Below the pieces are notes generated by a model. It searched no databases. It was given only the letters and a program-made list of their open reading frames with translations, and had not been told where the DNA came from. From assembly GCF_000454545.1 (NCBI RefSeq), contig NZ_CM002139.1, positions 4,579,626 to 4,633,753 on the forward strand: a stretch of 54,128 bases of DNA. Reading direction: 5' to 3'. Made by a program: the position numbers and the translations under genes. Shown one piece after another: positions 26,547-34,880 of the stretch. Within the stretch, counting starts at the first letter, position 1. The number at the start of each line of letters is the position of its first letter. Source of the stretch: Xanthomonas cassavae CFBP 4642. GTDB taxonomy: Bacteria > Pseudomonadota > Gammaproteobacteria > Xanthomonadales > Xanthomonadaceae.

Positions 26547-26879
26547 ATGAACGTGCCGTACCAGATTCCGGGCCGCGCACCGGACGAAGACCGCAGTCAG
26601 AAAGTGTCCACGTACTGGCGCGAGCGCTTTACCGAAGAACCGTATTACACCGAAGGCGATCGCTACGAGGATTACGAAGGTGCCTATCTGGCCGGCCACG
26701 AGGCGCGTATCCGCGACAATGCACGCGCCTATGACCAGGTAGAGGCCGAGTTGCATCGCGATTGGGAAGCCAAGCGCGGCACATCGTCGTTGAGCTGGAG
26801 CAAGGCGCGCCACGCGGTCAAGCGTGCCTGGGAAAATGCAGCCGATTTCGTCGGTGGCGACCATCCTCCCAAGCGCTGA
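26547..26879 (+). CDS. Conserved hypothetical, highly charged small protein
   Basis: A 110-residue soluble protein rich in Glu, Asp, Arg and Tyr (YWRERFTEEPYYTEGDRYED near 23-42), with a C-terminal amphipathic helix (SKARHAVKRAWENAADFVGG). The chosen start, ATG 26547, has GAGGGAG six bases upstream; an in-frame ATG at 26532 lies before this site. Proteins of this kind are found in many Xanthomonas genomes and look like osmotic-stress proteins, but I know of no assigned function. A hairpin immediately follows. Confidence 0.7.
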   Translation: MNVPYQIPGRAPDEDRSQKVSTYWRERFTEEPYYTEGDRYEDYEGAYLAGHEARIRDNARAYDQVEAELHRDWEAKRGTSSLSWSKARHAVKRAWENAADFVGGDHPPKR

Positions 26880-26880
26880 T

Positions 26881-26913
26881 ACGACAACGCCACCGATGAG
26901 GTGGCGCTGTCGT
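26881..26913 (+). terminator. Hairpin after the charged small protein
   Basis: 14-base arms (26881-26894 and 26900-26913) match at 13 positions around a 5-base loop. No T-run follows, so it may be a weak or bidirectional terminator shared with the convergent yiaA. Confidence 0.6.
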
Positions 26914-26934
26914 TAGTGCAGCGCATACGGGTGG

Positions 26935-27368
26935 TCAGTCCAGCGCCGGCGGCACCGCATAGGTCGTTCGCGAGGCGGCCGATACGTCCATTGAGTCGCG
27001 CGTGTTTTTCTGCACCGCAACTGCACCGAACAGACTCAGCGCGTAAGCCATCGCGTAAAAGCCTTTTTCGCTCAGCACCAAGGTGGCGTTGAACAAGCCG
27101 ATGGTCAGCAGGACCAGCGCAATGATCAGCGAAACCAGCAGATGGCGTAATACAGGCCGGTGACCGGAATGCCGTCGACGCGGTCACGCACGCTCTTCTG
27201 CAACGACACCGATGCGAACAGGCCAAACAACAGCAAGGTGAAGTAGTAACCCTTTTCGTTGAGCAGCATCTGCGCATTCCACAGGCCGATCAGATACGCC
27301 GATCCGCCGAGCAGCAAAGCAGCCCAGGATGCGGCGATAAATGCGGACGAGGTTTTTTGCGTTGCCAT
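26935..27368 (-). pseudogene. yiaA: yiaA-like two-domain inner-membrane protein, frameshifted
   Basis: From ATG 27368 (AAGGAG six bases upstream) the frame encodes the first YiaA/B domain (FIAASWAALLLGGSAYLIG ... LNEKGYYFTLLLFGLFA). It then stops at 27126 just after GLYYAICWF. The second domain ([38 protein letters not shown], residues as a guide only) is intact one frame over and ends with TGA at 26935. Adding one base at about 27134-27140 (in GCCATCTGCTGG) would give 144 residues, the length of E. coli YiaA. This is a single-base deletion or a sequencing error. The predicted product of the first half alone (80 residues) could still form two helices. Confidence 0.85.
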
Positions 27369-27551
27369 GGAAACTCCTTTTCATGGTGATATTTCATGAT
27401 GAAACAGCGGTGTGAGACGCGTCCGCCCTGCGGAGAGTGATCTGCGGACAAGGGCGGCCTCGGCAGCGTCGTGTAAGGTACTTGAAAACCCGACGCGGGA
27501 CACGTTGCGGGAGGGCTGCAGTGTGACCGTGACCCACCCCTGGAGGACCTC

Positions 27552-28754
27552 ATGTCTGCCCGACGTCTGCTCGCTCTGGCCTGCTCGGCTACCCTGTTCA
27601 CCACCGGCGCCGTTCTGGCCGCTCCTGCCGCCGCACCCGCACCCACGTCCACTGCTGCCCCGGCAGCAGCCATTCCCAAGGCGCAGTGGCCGTTCCAGGC
27701 CGCTACCGTCGCCGATTTCGACGAACCCTGGGCGATGACCTTCTTGCCCGATGGCACGCTATTGGTCAGCGAAAAGCGGGGCGCCCTGATGCGGCTGGAT
27801 CCCAAGACCAAGCGCAAGAGCGCGGTGTCCGGCGTGCCGACAGTCGCCTACGGCGGCCAGGGCGGTTTTGGTGATGTGCTGGCGCATCCGCGATTTGCCA
27901 AAAATGGCCTGGTCTATGTGAGCTATGCCGAACCCGGCCAGGGCGACACGCGCGGGGCAGCGGTCGCCCGTGCCAAGCTCACGTTGGACGCCACCGGCGG
28001 CGGCACCTTGTCCGACCTCAAGGTGATATGGCGGCAGGAGCCCAAAGTGTCCGGCAACGGCCACTTCGGCCATCGGCTTGCGTTCGACCCCAGTGGCAAG
28101 CTGTGGATCACCTCCAGCGAACGGCAGAAGTTCGATCCCGCGCAGGACATGAAGGCCAACCTCGGCAAGTTGATCCGTCTCAACGACGACGGCAGCGTGC
28201 CGGCCGACAATCCGTTCGTTGCGCAGGGCGGCGTGGCTGCACAGGTGTGGTCGCTGGGCCACCGCAACATCCTGGGCATTGCCTTCGACGGCAGGGGCCG
28301 GCTGTGGGAACACGAAATGGGCCCGGCCGGTGGCGATGAGCTCAACCTGATCCAGCGCGGCGCCAATTATGGCTATCCGATCGTGTCCAACGGCGATCAC
28401 TACGATGGCCGACCGATTCCCGACCACTACACCCGGCCGGAATTCGCTGCCCCCAAGATCAGCTGGACGCCCGTGATTTCGCCCGCCGGCTTTGTGATCT
28501 ACAGCGGCAAGCAATTCCCGGCGTGGCGCGGCAATGGCTTGATCGGCGGGCTGTCGTCGATGGCACTGGTGCAGGTCTCGCTCGGCGATCAGCCGCGCGA
28601 AGTCGCTCGCTACGATATGGGCGCGCGCATCCGCGAAGTGGAGCAAGGCCCCGATGGCGCGCTGTGGTTGCTTGAAGACGATGCCAGCGGCAGCACCGGG
28701 CGCCTGCTCAAGCTGACGCCCAAGAGCAAGGCCGCGGTCGAAAACGACGCGTGA
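27552..28754 (+). CDS. PQQ-dependent aldose sugar dehydrogenase (YliI/Asd family)
   Basis: A 400-residue exported enzyme. The signal peptide ends around VLAAP (residue 24), followed by an Ala/Pro linker to about residue 45. The rest is a six-bladed propeller of the soluble glucose/sorbosone dehydrogenase family. Diagnostic stretches are [24 protein letters not shown], the catalytic-His block [26 protein letters not shown] and [13 protein letters not shown]. It oxidises sugars in the periplasm with PQQ and Ca2+. GGAGG sits seven bases before ATG. It is a single-gene unit closed by a strong hairpin at 28779-28810. Confidence 0.9.
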   Translation: MSARRLLALACSATLFTTGAVLAAPAAAPAPTSTAAPAAAIPKAQWPFQAATVADFDEPWAMTFLPDGTLLVSEKRGALMRLDPKTKRKSAVSGVPTVAYGGQGGFGDVLAHPRFAKNGLVYVSYAEPGQGDTRGAAVARAKLTLDATGGGTLSDLKVIWRQEPKVSGNGHFGHRLAFDPSGKLWITSSERQKFDPAQDMKANLGKLIRLNDDGSVPADNPFVAQGGVAAQVWSLGHRNILGIAFDGRGRLWEHEMGPAGGDELNLIQRGANYGYPIVSNGDHYDGRPIPDHYTRPEFAAPKISWTPVISPAGFVIYSGKQFPAWRGNGLIGGLSSMALVQVSLGDQPREVARYDMGARIREVEQGPDGALWLLEDDASGSTGRLLKLTPKSKAAVENDA

Positions 28755-28778
28755 GCGCAATGCCGTAAACCGTTCCAG

Positions 28779-28810
28779 GCGCTACCTGCGCCCGTGGGCG
28801 CAGGTAGCGC
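28779..28810 (+). terminator. Strong GC hairpin after sugar dehydrogenase
   Basis: A perfect 15-bp inverted repeat (28779-28793 and 28796-28810) around a 2-base loop. It lies 24 bases after the stop. No real T-run follows (GCGGTTTGG), so termination may need help, or it may act as an mRNA-protecting structure. Confidence 0.7.
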
Positions 28811-29152
28811 GCGGTTTGGCTGCGCGATACGTCTGCTGCGTAGTCACCACCGGCTATTGGCCACGACGATAGCTCATCGTTTCAATGCCGACAGTTGAGA
28901 ACTCCGCTGGGTGGCGTCACAGAGGTCTCTGCGCCACGCCGCGTAAACAGACCGATACCAGCGTTTACTCCACTGATGTAGGCACAGCGTGTGTGGAAAC
29001 TTGAATGCGCCAGACGCGCGTCGTGGTTGGCTTCAGCAGCCGAAAGACGTCTGCTCTTGAAAACAGTCGAGCCACCGGCCTGGATGCTTACGCGCACACG
29101 ACGTCATTCACAGCCCACCGCTGGCGGCGCGATGACAGGTCATCGCGTCGGG
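28811..29152. other. Gap between convergent sugar dehydrogenase and beta-glucosidase genes
   Basis: I see no gene here; short frames exist but none has family resemblance or a ribosome site. It is somewhat less GC-rich than its neighbours. Confidence 0.5.
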
Positions 29153-31330
29153 CTACCCACAGGCGTCGAGCAACTCGAATGCCACCGCCTCGCCACTCTT
29201 GGCCGATGCGCAGACCCACACGTCGAAAACGCCTGGCTCGGCGCTGAAGACGCCCTTGCGATTGGTGAAGGACAGCGCGTCGCGCGTCAGGGTGAACACT
29301 ACCTCCGTGCTCTCACCCGGCTGCAGCAACACCTTGCGGAATGCCTTGAGTTCGCGCACCGGGCGCACCCGGCTGGCCACACGGTCGTGCACGTACAGCT
29401 GCACCACTTCTTCGCCGGCCACGCGGCCAGTATTGGTCACGCGCGTGGTGATGCTGAGGGTGTCGTCCCAGCCCAGCTGCGCGGTGCTCAACTGCGGCTG
29501 CGCATACGCAAAGGTGGTGTAGCTCAGCCCATGGCCGAACGGATACAACGGCTCGTTGGGCATTTCGCGCCAGCGCGCCTTGTACTCGGACAAGGTCGGC
29601 AATTCGGGACGACCGGTGCGCAGATGATTGTAGAAATACGGCTGCTGCCCGGTGACCTGCGGGAAGCTGATCGGCAGACGCCCGGATGGGTTGTAGTCGC
29701 CGAACAGCACATCGGCCACACCGGTCCCGGTCTGGGTGCCCAGATACCAGGTCACCGCAATCGCCTGGGCATCGCGTACCGCACCGCTCAATGCCAGCGC
29801 GCGCCCGTTGCGCAACAGCACCACCACCGGCGTGCCGGTCGCGGCCACCGCTTCGGCCAGCGCCTGTTGCCCCGGCGGCAAGGTGATCTCGGTGCGCGAC
29901 TGCGCCTCGCCACTGAACCGCTGCGGCTCGCCCAGCGCCAGCACCACCACATCGGCGGCTTGCGCGGCATCAATGGCCGCGGAAATCCCACCCGGCAATG
30001 CCTCTTCCAGGCCGCAACCCTGCACGACGCTCAGATAGTCGGTGCCGACCACGGCGCGCACGCCCTGCTCCAGGGTCACGTAGCGCGCCTTGTCGCCGAA
30101 CAGCGTCCAGCAACCTTCGATGTTCTCGCGGTCCTGCACGAACGGCCCGATCAAGGCGATGCGCTGCCCGCTTTTCTTCAGCGGCAGCACGGCGTCGTCG
30201 TTCTTCAGCAACACGATCGAACGCCGCGCCGCATCGCGCGACAAGGCATCGTGCGCAGGCAGATGCGCGGTATCGGCTTCACGCGCCGGGTCCAGCGAAC
30301 GGTACGGGTTGTTGAACAGACCGATCGCGTCCTTCAGCTGCAGGATGCGGCGCACGCTGGCATCCAGCGCGGCCATCGGCACTTCGCCGCTTTCCACCAG
30401 CGACGGCAGATGCGCGGCATAGAAGCCGCTCTGCATGCTCAGGTCCAGCCCGGCCAGGAACGCCTTCTTGGTCGCATCGCGCTCATCGGCGGCGTAGCCG
30501 TGCGCAATCAGCTCCATGTCGGCGGTGTAGTCGGAAATCACCACGCCCGGAAACTGCCACTCGCCGCGCAGGATCTCGGTGAGCAACTCATGGTTGGCGC
30601 TGGCCGGCACACCGTTGATGTCGTTGAACGAGGACATCACCGTCAGCGCACCGGCATCGAAGGCGGCCTTGAACGGCGGCAGATGCACGTCGCGCAGGGT
30701 CTGCGGCGCGATGTCCACAGTGTTGTATTCCATGCCGGCAGCCACCGCGCCATAAGCGGCGAAGTGCTTGGGCGTGGCCAGCAGGCAATCGTCGGCAGTC
30801 AGGTCGCCGCCCTGGAAGCCGCGCACGCGCGCAGCGGCGAATGCCATGCCCAGCACCACGTCTTCGCCAGCGCCCTCGGCGCCACGGCCCCAGCGCTGGT
30901 CGCGGGCGATATCCACGGCCGGTGCGTAGGTCCAGTGCAATCCGGCCGCGGTGGCCTCGATCGCGGTGGCGCGCGCGGTGCGCTCGGCCAGTTCAGGCTC
31001 GAAGCTGGCCGCCTCGCCCAGCGGAATCGGGAACACCGTGCGCATGCCGTGGATCACGTCCGCGGCCAGGATCACCGGGATGCCCAGACGACTCTCTTCC
31101 ACCGCCACTTTCTGGATCTGCATGCCCAGCGCGGCGCCCACGCCATTGAACAGCGAGCCGACCCGGCCGGCGCGCACTTGCTGCAACACCTCATCGGCAT
31201 TGAGCACATTGGCCTCGGGATTCACGTCCGGCGCGAACGGCCGCACCATGTCGGCGAACACACCCAACTGGCCGACCTTCTCTTCGACGGTCATCCGGGC
31301 AATCAGGGTTTCGATGCGATCAGCAGCCAT
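29153..31330 (-). CDS. Glycoside hydrolase family 3 beta-glucosidase/xylosidase
   Basis: A 725-residue GH3 enzyme with the standard order: N-terminal TIM-barrel domain (to about 350), alpha/beta sandwich (about 370-590) and C-terminal fibronectin-III-like domain (about 640-715). The nucleophile is Asp267 in VVISDYTADME. PFAPDVNPE, the KHFAAYG motif and SFNDINGVPAS are typical of BglX-like enzymes. No signal peptide is present, unlike periplasmic BglX, so this is probably cytoplasmic and acts on imported oligosaccharides. An AAGGA ribosome site precedes ATG 31330. A LacI-type operator lies 11 bases before the start, suggesting sugar control. Confidence 0.93.
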   Translation of the reverse strand: MAADRIETLIARMTVEEKVGQLGVFADMVRPFAPDVNPEANVLNADEVLQQVRAGRVGSLFNGVGAALGMQIQKVAVEESRLGIPVILAADVIHGMRTVFPIPLGEAASFEPELAERTARATAIEATAAGLHWTYAPAVDIARDQRWGRGAEGAGEDVVLGMAFAAARVRGFQGGDLTADDCLLATPKHFAAYGAVAAGMEYNTVDIAPQTLRDVHLPPFKAAFDAGALTVMSSFNDINGVPASANHELLTEILRGEWQFPGVVISDYTADMELIAHGYAADERDATKKAFLAGLDLSMQSGFYAAHLPSLVESGEVPMAALDASVRRILQLKDAIGLFNNPYRSLDPAREADTAHLPAHDALSRDAARRSIVLLKNDDAVLPLKKSGQRIALIGPFVQDRENIEGCWTLFGDKARYVTLEQGVRAVVGTDYLSVVQGCGLEEALPGGISAAIDAAQAADVVVLALGEPQRFSGEAQSRTEITLPPGQQALAEAVAATGTPVVVLLRNGRALALSGAVRDAQAIAVTWYLGTQTGTGVADVLFGDYNPSGRLPISFPQVTGQQPYFYNHLRTGRPELPTLSEYKARWREMPNEPLYPFGHGLSYTTFAYAQPQLSTAQLGWDDTLSITTRVTNTGRVAGEEVVQLYVHDRVASRVRPVRELKAFRKVLLQPGESTEVVFTLTRDALSFTNRKGVFSAEPGVFDVWVCASAKSGEAVAFELLDACG

Positions 31331-31340
31331 GAGATCCTTG

Positions 31341-31354
31341 AGAAAACGTTTACA
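31341..31354 (-). promoter_or_regulatory. LacI-family-type operator upstream of GH3 gene
   Basis: AGAAAACGTTTACA contains the perfect 8-bp palindrome AAACGTTT (31344-31351), the core shared by PurR/CcpA/LacI-family sites. It lies between the GH3 start and its presumed promoter. Binding is inferred only from resemblance. Confidence 0.5.
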
Positions 31355-31406
31355 TGGCCGGCAATTCTAGCCTGCTGCGGCCGCGGGGGGGCAAGTCTTT
31401 GAGGCC

Positions 31407-31427
31407 GGGATTGGAGATTCGGGAGTT
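31407..31427 (+). repeat. Degenerate 7-bp repeat array downstream of folB
   Basis: Three in-phase heptamers, GGGATTG GAGATTC GGGAGTT, of the same family as the arrays at 9493, 31925, 31993 and 45499. It lies in the 227-bp gap between the folB stop and the GH3 start. Confidence 0.75.
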
Positions 31428-31557
31428 GTAGAGACCGGTTGCATGGCATGTTGCGCTCCAGCGCGGCGGCGGCGCGGCGCTTGGTTCCCTGCGACCCTGG
31501 ATACTGCGGGTTCCCCGCATGCAGCGAGAAGTCGGCAAGGCGGGCGGCTCGCGACAC

Positions 31558-31914
31558 TCAGGCCGCCCGCTCCCGTTCGATGATGACGCCCACCGCCTGC
31601 GCGCCACGTACCGCACCGGGCTTGCTGAGCTTCAGCCGCAGCCACTGCACGCCGAATTCGTCCAGCACGATCGCCGCGCAACGCTCGGCCAGGGTCTCGA
31701 CCAGCCCGCAATCCGAGCCCTGCACGAAGTCGATCAACCGCTTGCTTACCGCCTTGTAGTTCAGCGTATCGGCAATGTCGTCGCTGGCCGCCGGAATGCG
31801 GTTGTCGAAGCCCATCTCCAGATCGAACCGCAGCGTCTGGCGAATCCGCCGCTCCCAGTCGTAGATGCCAATCAGCGCATCGATTTCCAGGCCTTCGATA
31901 AACACTTTATCCAT
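31558..31914 (-). CDS. folB: Dihydroneopterin aldolase
   Basis: A 118-residue FolB-family enzyme of folate synthesis that converts dihydroneopterin to hydroxymethyl-dihydropterin and glycolaldehyde. It opens MDKVFIEGLEIDALIGIYDWERRIRQ, with the typical GIYDWER motif and the Glu/Lys region later (LSKPGAVRGAQAVGVIIER). Length equals that of the family. The start ATG 31914 is preceded by CTCCCC rather than a purine-rich site, and a 7-bp G-quadruplex-type array begins 10 bases upstream. tsaD lies upstream on the same strand, so the pair may be co-transcribed through the repeat. Confidence 0.93.
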   Translation of the reverse strand: MDKVFIEGLEIDALIGIYDWERRIRQTLRFDLEMGFDNRIPAASDDIADTLNYKAVSKRLIDFVQGSDCGLVETLAERCAAIVLDEFGVQWLRLKLSKPGAVRGAQAVGVIIERERAA

Positions 31915-31924
31915 GGGGAGCCGA

Positions 31925-31959
31925 GATTGGGGATTGGGGATTGGGGATTGGGGATTGGT
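31925..31959 (+). repeat. (GATTGGG)n array, G-quadruplex motif in the folB leader
   Basis: Four perfect heptamers from 31925 to 31952, plus a near-perfect fifth ending at 31959. Four GGGG tracts (from 31929, 31936, 31943 and 31950) are separated by ATT, a textbook intramolecular G-quadruplex motif on the plus strand. That is the template strand for folB. With the array at 31993-32020 it forms an inverted pair. Confidence 0.95.
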
Positions 31960-31989
31960 CAGAGCGTAATGGCAATGCGGAACCGGCTT

Positions 31990-33054
31990 CTACGAATCCC
32001 GAATCTCCACTCCCAAATCCCGCGCCGCTGCCAGTGGCGGCAGGCTCGCCATATCCCAGCGCGGCGTCACATGCACCGCGGCATCGGCGTGCTCGCCGGC
32101 CTGCAGCCGCAGCGCGCCGGCGAAGGCGATCATCGCGCCGTTGTCGGTGCACAGCGCCGGGCGCGGGAAACAGACCCGGCCGCCACGGCGCTGCGCGGCC
32201 TCCTGCAGCTGCGCGCGCAGGCGCTTGTTGGCGCCCACACCGCCGGCCACCACCAGCGTGTTGCAGCCGGCCGCGTCCAGCGCGCGCAAGCATTTGATCG
32301 CCAGCGTTTCCACCACGGCATCCTCGAAGCCGCGCGCGATGTCCGCGCGGGTGGTGTCGGACTGGTCGCTGCCGCGCCAGGCCAGCAGCACCTGGGTCTT
32401 GAGCCCGCTGAAGCTGAAATCCAGGCCCGGCCGGTCGGTCATCGGCCGGGCGAACTTGTAGCGCCCCGGGGTGCCGGTTTCGGCCAGCGCCGCCAGTTGC
32501 GGGCCGCCCGGATATGGCAGGCCCATCATCTTGGCAGTCTTGTCGAACGCCTCGCCGGCCGCATCGTCCAGGGTCTCGCCCAGCACTTCGTAGCTGCCCA
32601 GCGCCTTGACCGACACCAATTGGGTATGCCCGCCGGAGACCAGCAGCGCCACGAAGGGCGGCTGCGGCGGGTCGTCTTCCATCAGCGGTGCCAACAGATG
32701 CCCTTCCATGTGATGCACCCCGATCGCCGGCACCTCCAGCGCCCAGGCGAGCGAGCGCGCCACACCGGCGCCGACCAGCAGGGCGCCGACCAGGCCGGGC
32801 CCGGCGGTGTAGGCCACCCCGTCCAGTTCGTCGATGCGCAGCCCCGCCTCGCCCAGGGTCTGGCGGATCAACGGCAGCAGCTTGCGCACGTGGTCGCGAC
32901 TGGCCAGCTCCGGCACCACCCCGCCGTATTCGGCATGCAGCGCGATCTGGCTGTACACCGCATGGGCGCGCAACGCCGGCACGCCGGTCAGGGCGGTGTC
33001 GTAAACCGCCACACCGGTCTCATCGCATGATGATTCGATCCCAAGGACTTTCAC
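31990..33054 (-). CDS. tsaD: tRNA N6-adenosine threonylcarbamoyltransferase TsaD
   Basis: A 354-residue protein (Gcp/YgjD) that, with TsaB and TsaE, transfers the threonylcarbamoyl group to A37 of ANN-decoding tRNAs. It opens [19 protein letters not shown]. The iron-binding pair His115 and His119 lie in [10 protein letters not shown]. The nucleotide-binding LVSGGHTQL, the [20 protein letters not shown] region and [12 protein letters not shown] are all present. The start is GTG 33054, the only codon that gives the conserved N-terminus. The last ten codons ([10 protein letters not shown]) lie within a heptamer repeat, giving a tail about 12 residues longer than the E. coli protein. It is divergent from rpsU. 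Confidence 0.95.
   Translation of the reverse strand: MKVLGIESSCDETGVAVYDTALTGVPALRAHAVYSQIALHAEYGGVVPELASRDHVRKLLPLIRQTLGEAGLRIDELDGVAYTAGPGLVGALLVGAGVARSLAWALEVPAIGVHHMEGHLLAPLMEDDPPQPPFVALLVSGGHTQLVSVKALGSYEVLGETLDDAAGEAFDKTAKMMGLPYPGGPQLAALAETGTPGRYKFARPMTDRPGLDFSFSGLKTQVLLAWRGSDQSDTTRADIARGFEDAVVETLAIKCLRALDAAGCNTLVVAGGVGANKRLRAQLQEAAQRRGGRVCFPRPALCTDNGAMIAFAGALRLQAGEHADAAVHVTPRWDMASLPPLAAARDLGVEIRDS
31993..32020 (+). repeat. 7-bp repeat array inside the 3' end of tsaD
   Basis: Four in-phase heptamers on the plus strand, CGAATCC CGAATCT CCACTCC CAAATCC, with the third unit diverged. The arrays at 45552-45579 have the same degenerate third unit. It is coding on the minus strand (end of tsaD). 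Confidence 0.85.
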
Positions 33055-33208
33055 GGCAACTCGGCAGATAAACGTGTGCGGCCATTTTCGCAGCTTTTGC
33101 GTTGCGCAGATCGGCCCGCCCGCAGATGCTGCCCTGCCGTGCCTGCCGGCCGAAACGCGCGCCGGCGCACGCTCTGCCTGGCCGTTCCCGGCAATTTTTG
33201 CCAGGGGC

Positions 33209-33236
33209 TTGCGGGCCGCTTGCAAGTCGTTATAAT
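33209..33236 (+). promoter_or_regulatory. Sigma-70 promoter of rpsU
   Basis: -35 TTGCGG (33209-33214) and a perfect -10 TATAAT (33231-33236) with 16-bp spacing. Transcription would start near 33243, leaving about 90 nt of leader before rpsU. Confidence 0.75.
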
Positions 33237-33332
33237 GCGCGGCTCGCCGGGGCAACCCGGAAATTCCGTCACGCGAGTCCGCTCGCACCCGCCCGGGGCT
33301 CCCGGACGGAAATCCCACTTTCTGGAGAACAC

Positions 33333-33548
33333 ATGCCCAGCGTTAAAGTCCGCGAGAACGAGCCCTTCGAATTTGCGCTCCGCCGTTTCAAGCGCACCTG
33401 CGAAAAGGCCGGCGTGCTGGCCGAGACCCGCAAGCGCGAGTTCTATGAAAAGCCGACCCAGGAGCGTAAGCGCAAGGCTGCCGCTGCCGTGAAGCGTCAG
33501 CTGCGTCGTTCCTCGCGCGACGTCACCAAGCGTCAGCGCTTGTACTGA
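33333..33548 (+). CDS. rpsU: 30S ribosomal protein S21
   Basis: A 71-residue highly basic protein ([21 protein letters not shown] ... [10 protein letters not shown]) identical in layout to gammaproteobacterial S21. It binds the 3' end of 16S rRNA and aids initiation at Shine-Dalgarno sites. CTGGAG lies about 7 bases before ATG. It has its own promoter and terminator and is followed by yqeY, yihY and dnaG, the xanthomonad form of the macromolecular synthesis region. Confidence 0.98.
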
Positions 33549-33612
33549 TCGAACGCGGTTCCTTGCCGCCGGGTCTGCGCTGTAGGCGCGACCGGACCGG
33601 ATCGAACCCAAG

Positions 33613-33643
33613 AGCCGGCACGCGCGAGCGTCGCCGGCTTTTT
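33613..33643 (+). terminator. Rho-independent terminator after rpsU
   Basis: AGCCGGC (33613-33619) pairs with GCCGGCT (33633-33639), followed by TTTTT at 33639-33643. It would reduce read-through to yqeY-dnaG and keep S21 levels above primase. Confidence 0.88.
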
Positions 33644-33784
33644 GTATTGGTTTGCGGCCATCCCGGCAGGGCGATCCATGCCACGCCACACCGTCGCCGG
33701 ATCCGGTGTTGCCTCAATCCCTGCCGCCGCCCTCGCCCACCGAGGCGTGTCGCATCCGTTCACCTGCAACCCAGGAGTTACCCC

Positions 33785-34231
33785 ATGCCCCTCAAGCAGC
33801 AGCTTACCGATGACATGAAGGCCGCGATGAAGTCCGGCGACAAGCACAGCCTGGGCGTGATCCGGCTGATCAACGCCGCGATCAAGCAGAAGGAAGTGGA
33901 CGAGCGCATCGAGATGGACGATGCCGCCGTCATCGCCGTGCTCGACAAGATGGTCAAGCAGCGCAAGGACTCGGTCACCCAGTACGAAGGCGCCGCACGC
34001 GAAGACCTGGCGCAGATCGAGCGCGAGGAGATCGTGGTGATCGAGCGTTACCTGCCGGCCAAGATGGGCCAAGCCGAGATCGTGGCCGCCATCCAGGCCA
34101 CCATTGCCGAGACCGGAGCAAGCAGCCCCGCCGACATCGGCAAGCTGATGGGCGCACTCAAGCCCAAGCTCGCCGGCCAGGCCGACATGGGCCTGGTGTC
34201 CACGCTGGTGAAGAAGCACTTGGCGGGCTGA
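33785..34231 (+). CDS. yqeY: GatB/YqeY domain-containing protein
   Basis: A 148-residue helical protein homologous to the tail domain of the GatB subunit of tRNA-dependent amidotransferase (MPLKQQLTDDMKAAMKSGDK ... IGKLMGALKPKLAGQADMGLVSTLVKKHL as its two ends, not one stretch). In GatB the domain binds the tRNA elbow; the role of the stand-alone form is unknown. AGGAG is eight bases upstream of ATG. It is conserved between rpsU and dnaG in many bacteria. Confidence 0.93.
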   Translation: MPLKQQLTDDMKAAMKSGDKHSLGVIRLINAAIKQKEVDERIEMDDAAVIAVLDKMVKQRKDSVTQYEGAAREDLAQIEREEIVVIERYLPAKMGQAEIVAAIQATIAETGASSPADIGKLMGALKPKLAGQADMGLVSTLVKKHLAG

Positions 34232-34880
34232 CACCAGCTCGCGTTCACGCCTGCCCGGCGCAAGCAGCCGGGGCAGGCGTGTTGCGTTGGAAGTGACAGT
34301 GGCAGCGATGCCGGCTGACATGGCCGACACGCTGACCGGGCAGCACCAGGCTGGCGCTGGCGTCGGGTCGAAACCGGAATGCGTCAGAACGATATCCGGT
34401 GAACCGGCAATGGCGGCAGCAGCACGCCCGGATCACTGCCGTGCTGATGTGCCTTCGGGCGCCTGCTTCGCCTTAAATCCGGCACTCTTCAAGCGACGTA
34501 CCGTAGAGCCGAACGTTCCGGTACCCGCGCTCACAGGGCTGCAACGCCATGCCGTCCTGTCAGGCTCGCCGCCTCTGCGCATTCGAGAGGACGTGCGCAT
34601 TTCCCTAGCCAAGCGCAGCCACTGCCAGCCCGCTTGCAGCACGCGACCGATCGCAGTGCTGGGACTGTCTGCGCAGCAGCACCACATCGGCCACGCCCAT
34701 CACGCGTTGCGCTCGACGTCTCGACTCGCGCGCGAACGCAGCCGCCACTTTTCACCGCACCTTCGATCCGGCCCTGTTAGAACGGTGATGCCAGCGCAGG
34801 CGCGGGCCAGGCACTCCGCATACCGGTCTGGCTCCATGCCACCTGCGCCCCGCGACGGTATGCGCCAAGGATTTTCGCCG
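34232..34880. other. 649-bp gap between yqeY and yihY
   Basis: A terminator-like hairpin lies at 34247-34280 (ACGCCTGCCC arms with a one-base bulge, 7-base loop, no T-run). The remaining 600 bases hold no gene I can support, although one in-frame extension of yihY crosses it. Long for this operon, it may contain a promoter for yihY-dnaG. Confidence 0.5.

Noticed and set aside
28882..29097. A 71-codon minus-strand frame in the gap before the GH3 gene
   Set aside because: No ribosome site, no recognisable motif and no operon context.
28991..31402. Long open frame of about 800 codons on the plus strand opposite the GH3 gene
   Set aside because: It is the antisense shadow of a well-recognised GH3 gene; its translation is His/Arg/Gln-rich with no family resemblance, as expected in GC-rich DNA.
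31925..32020. Possible CRISPR array
   Set aside because: Units are 7 bp with no unique spacers and the two blocks are inverted, so this is a short tandem repeat family and not CRISPR.
31519..33030. Plus-strand frame of about 500 codons across folB and tsaD
   Set aside because: Antisense to two certain genes and crosses the repeat; no domain recognised.
34287..34880. Upstream extension of yihY by nearly 200 codons
   Set aside because: The extension has no hydrophobic or conserved pattern, while GTG 34881 has a properly spaced AAGGA and gives the usual N-terminus.
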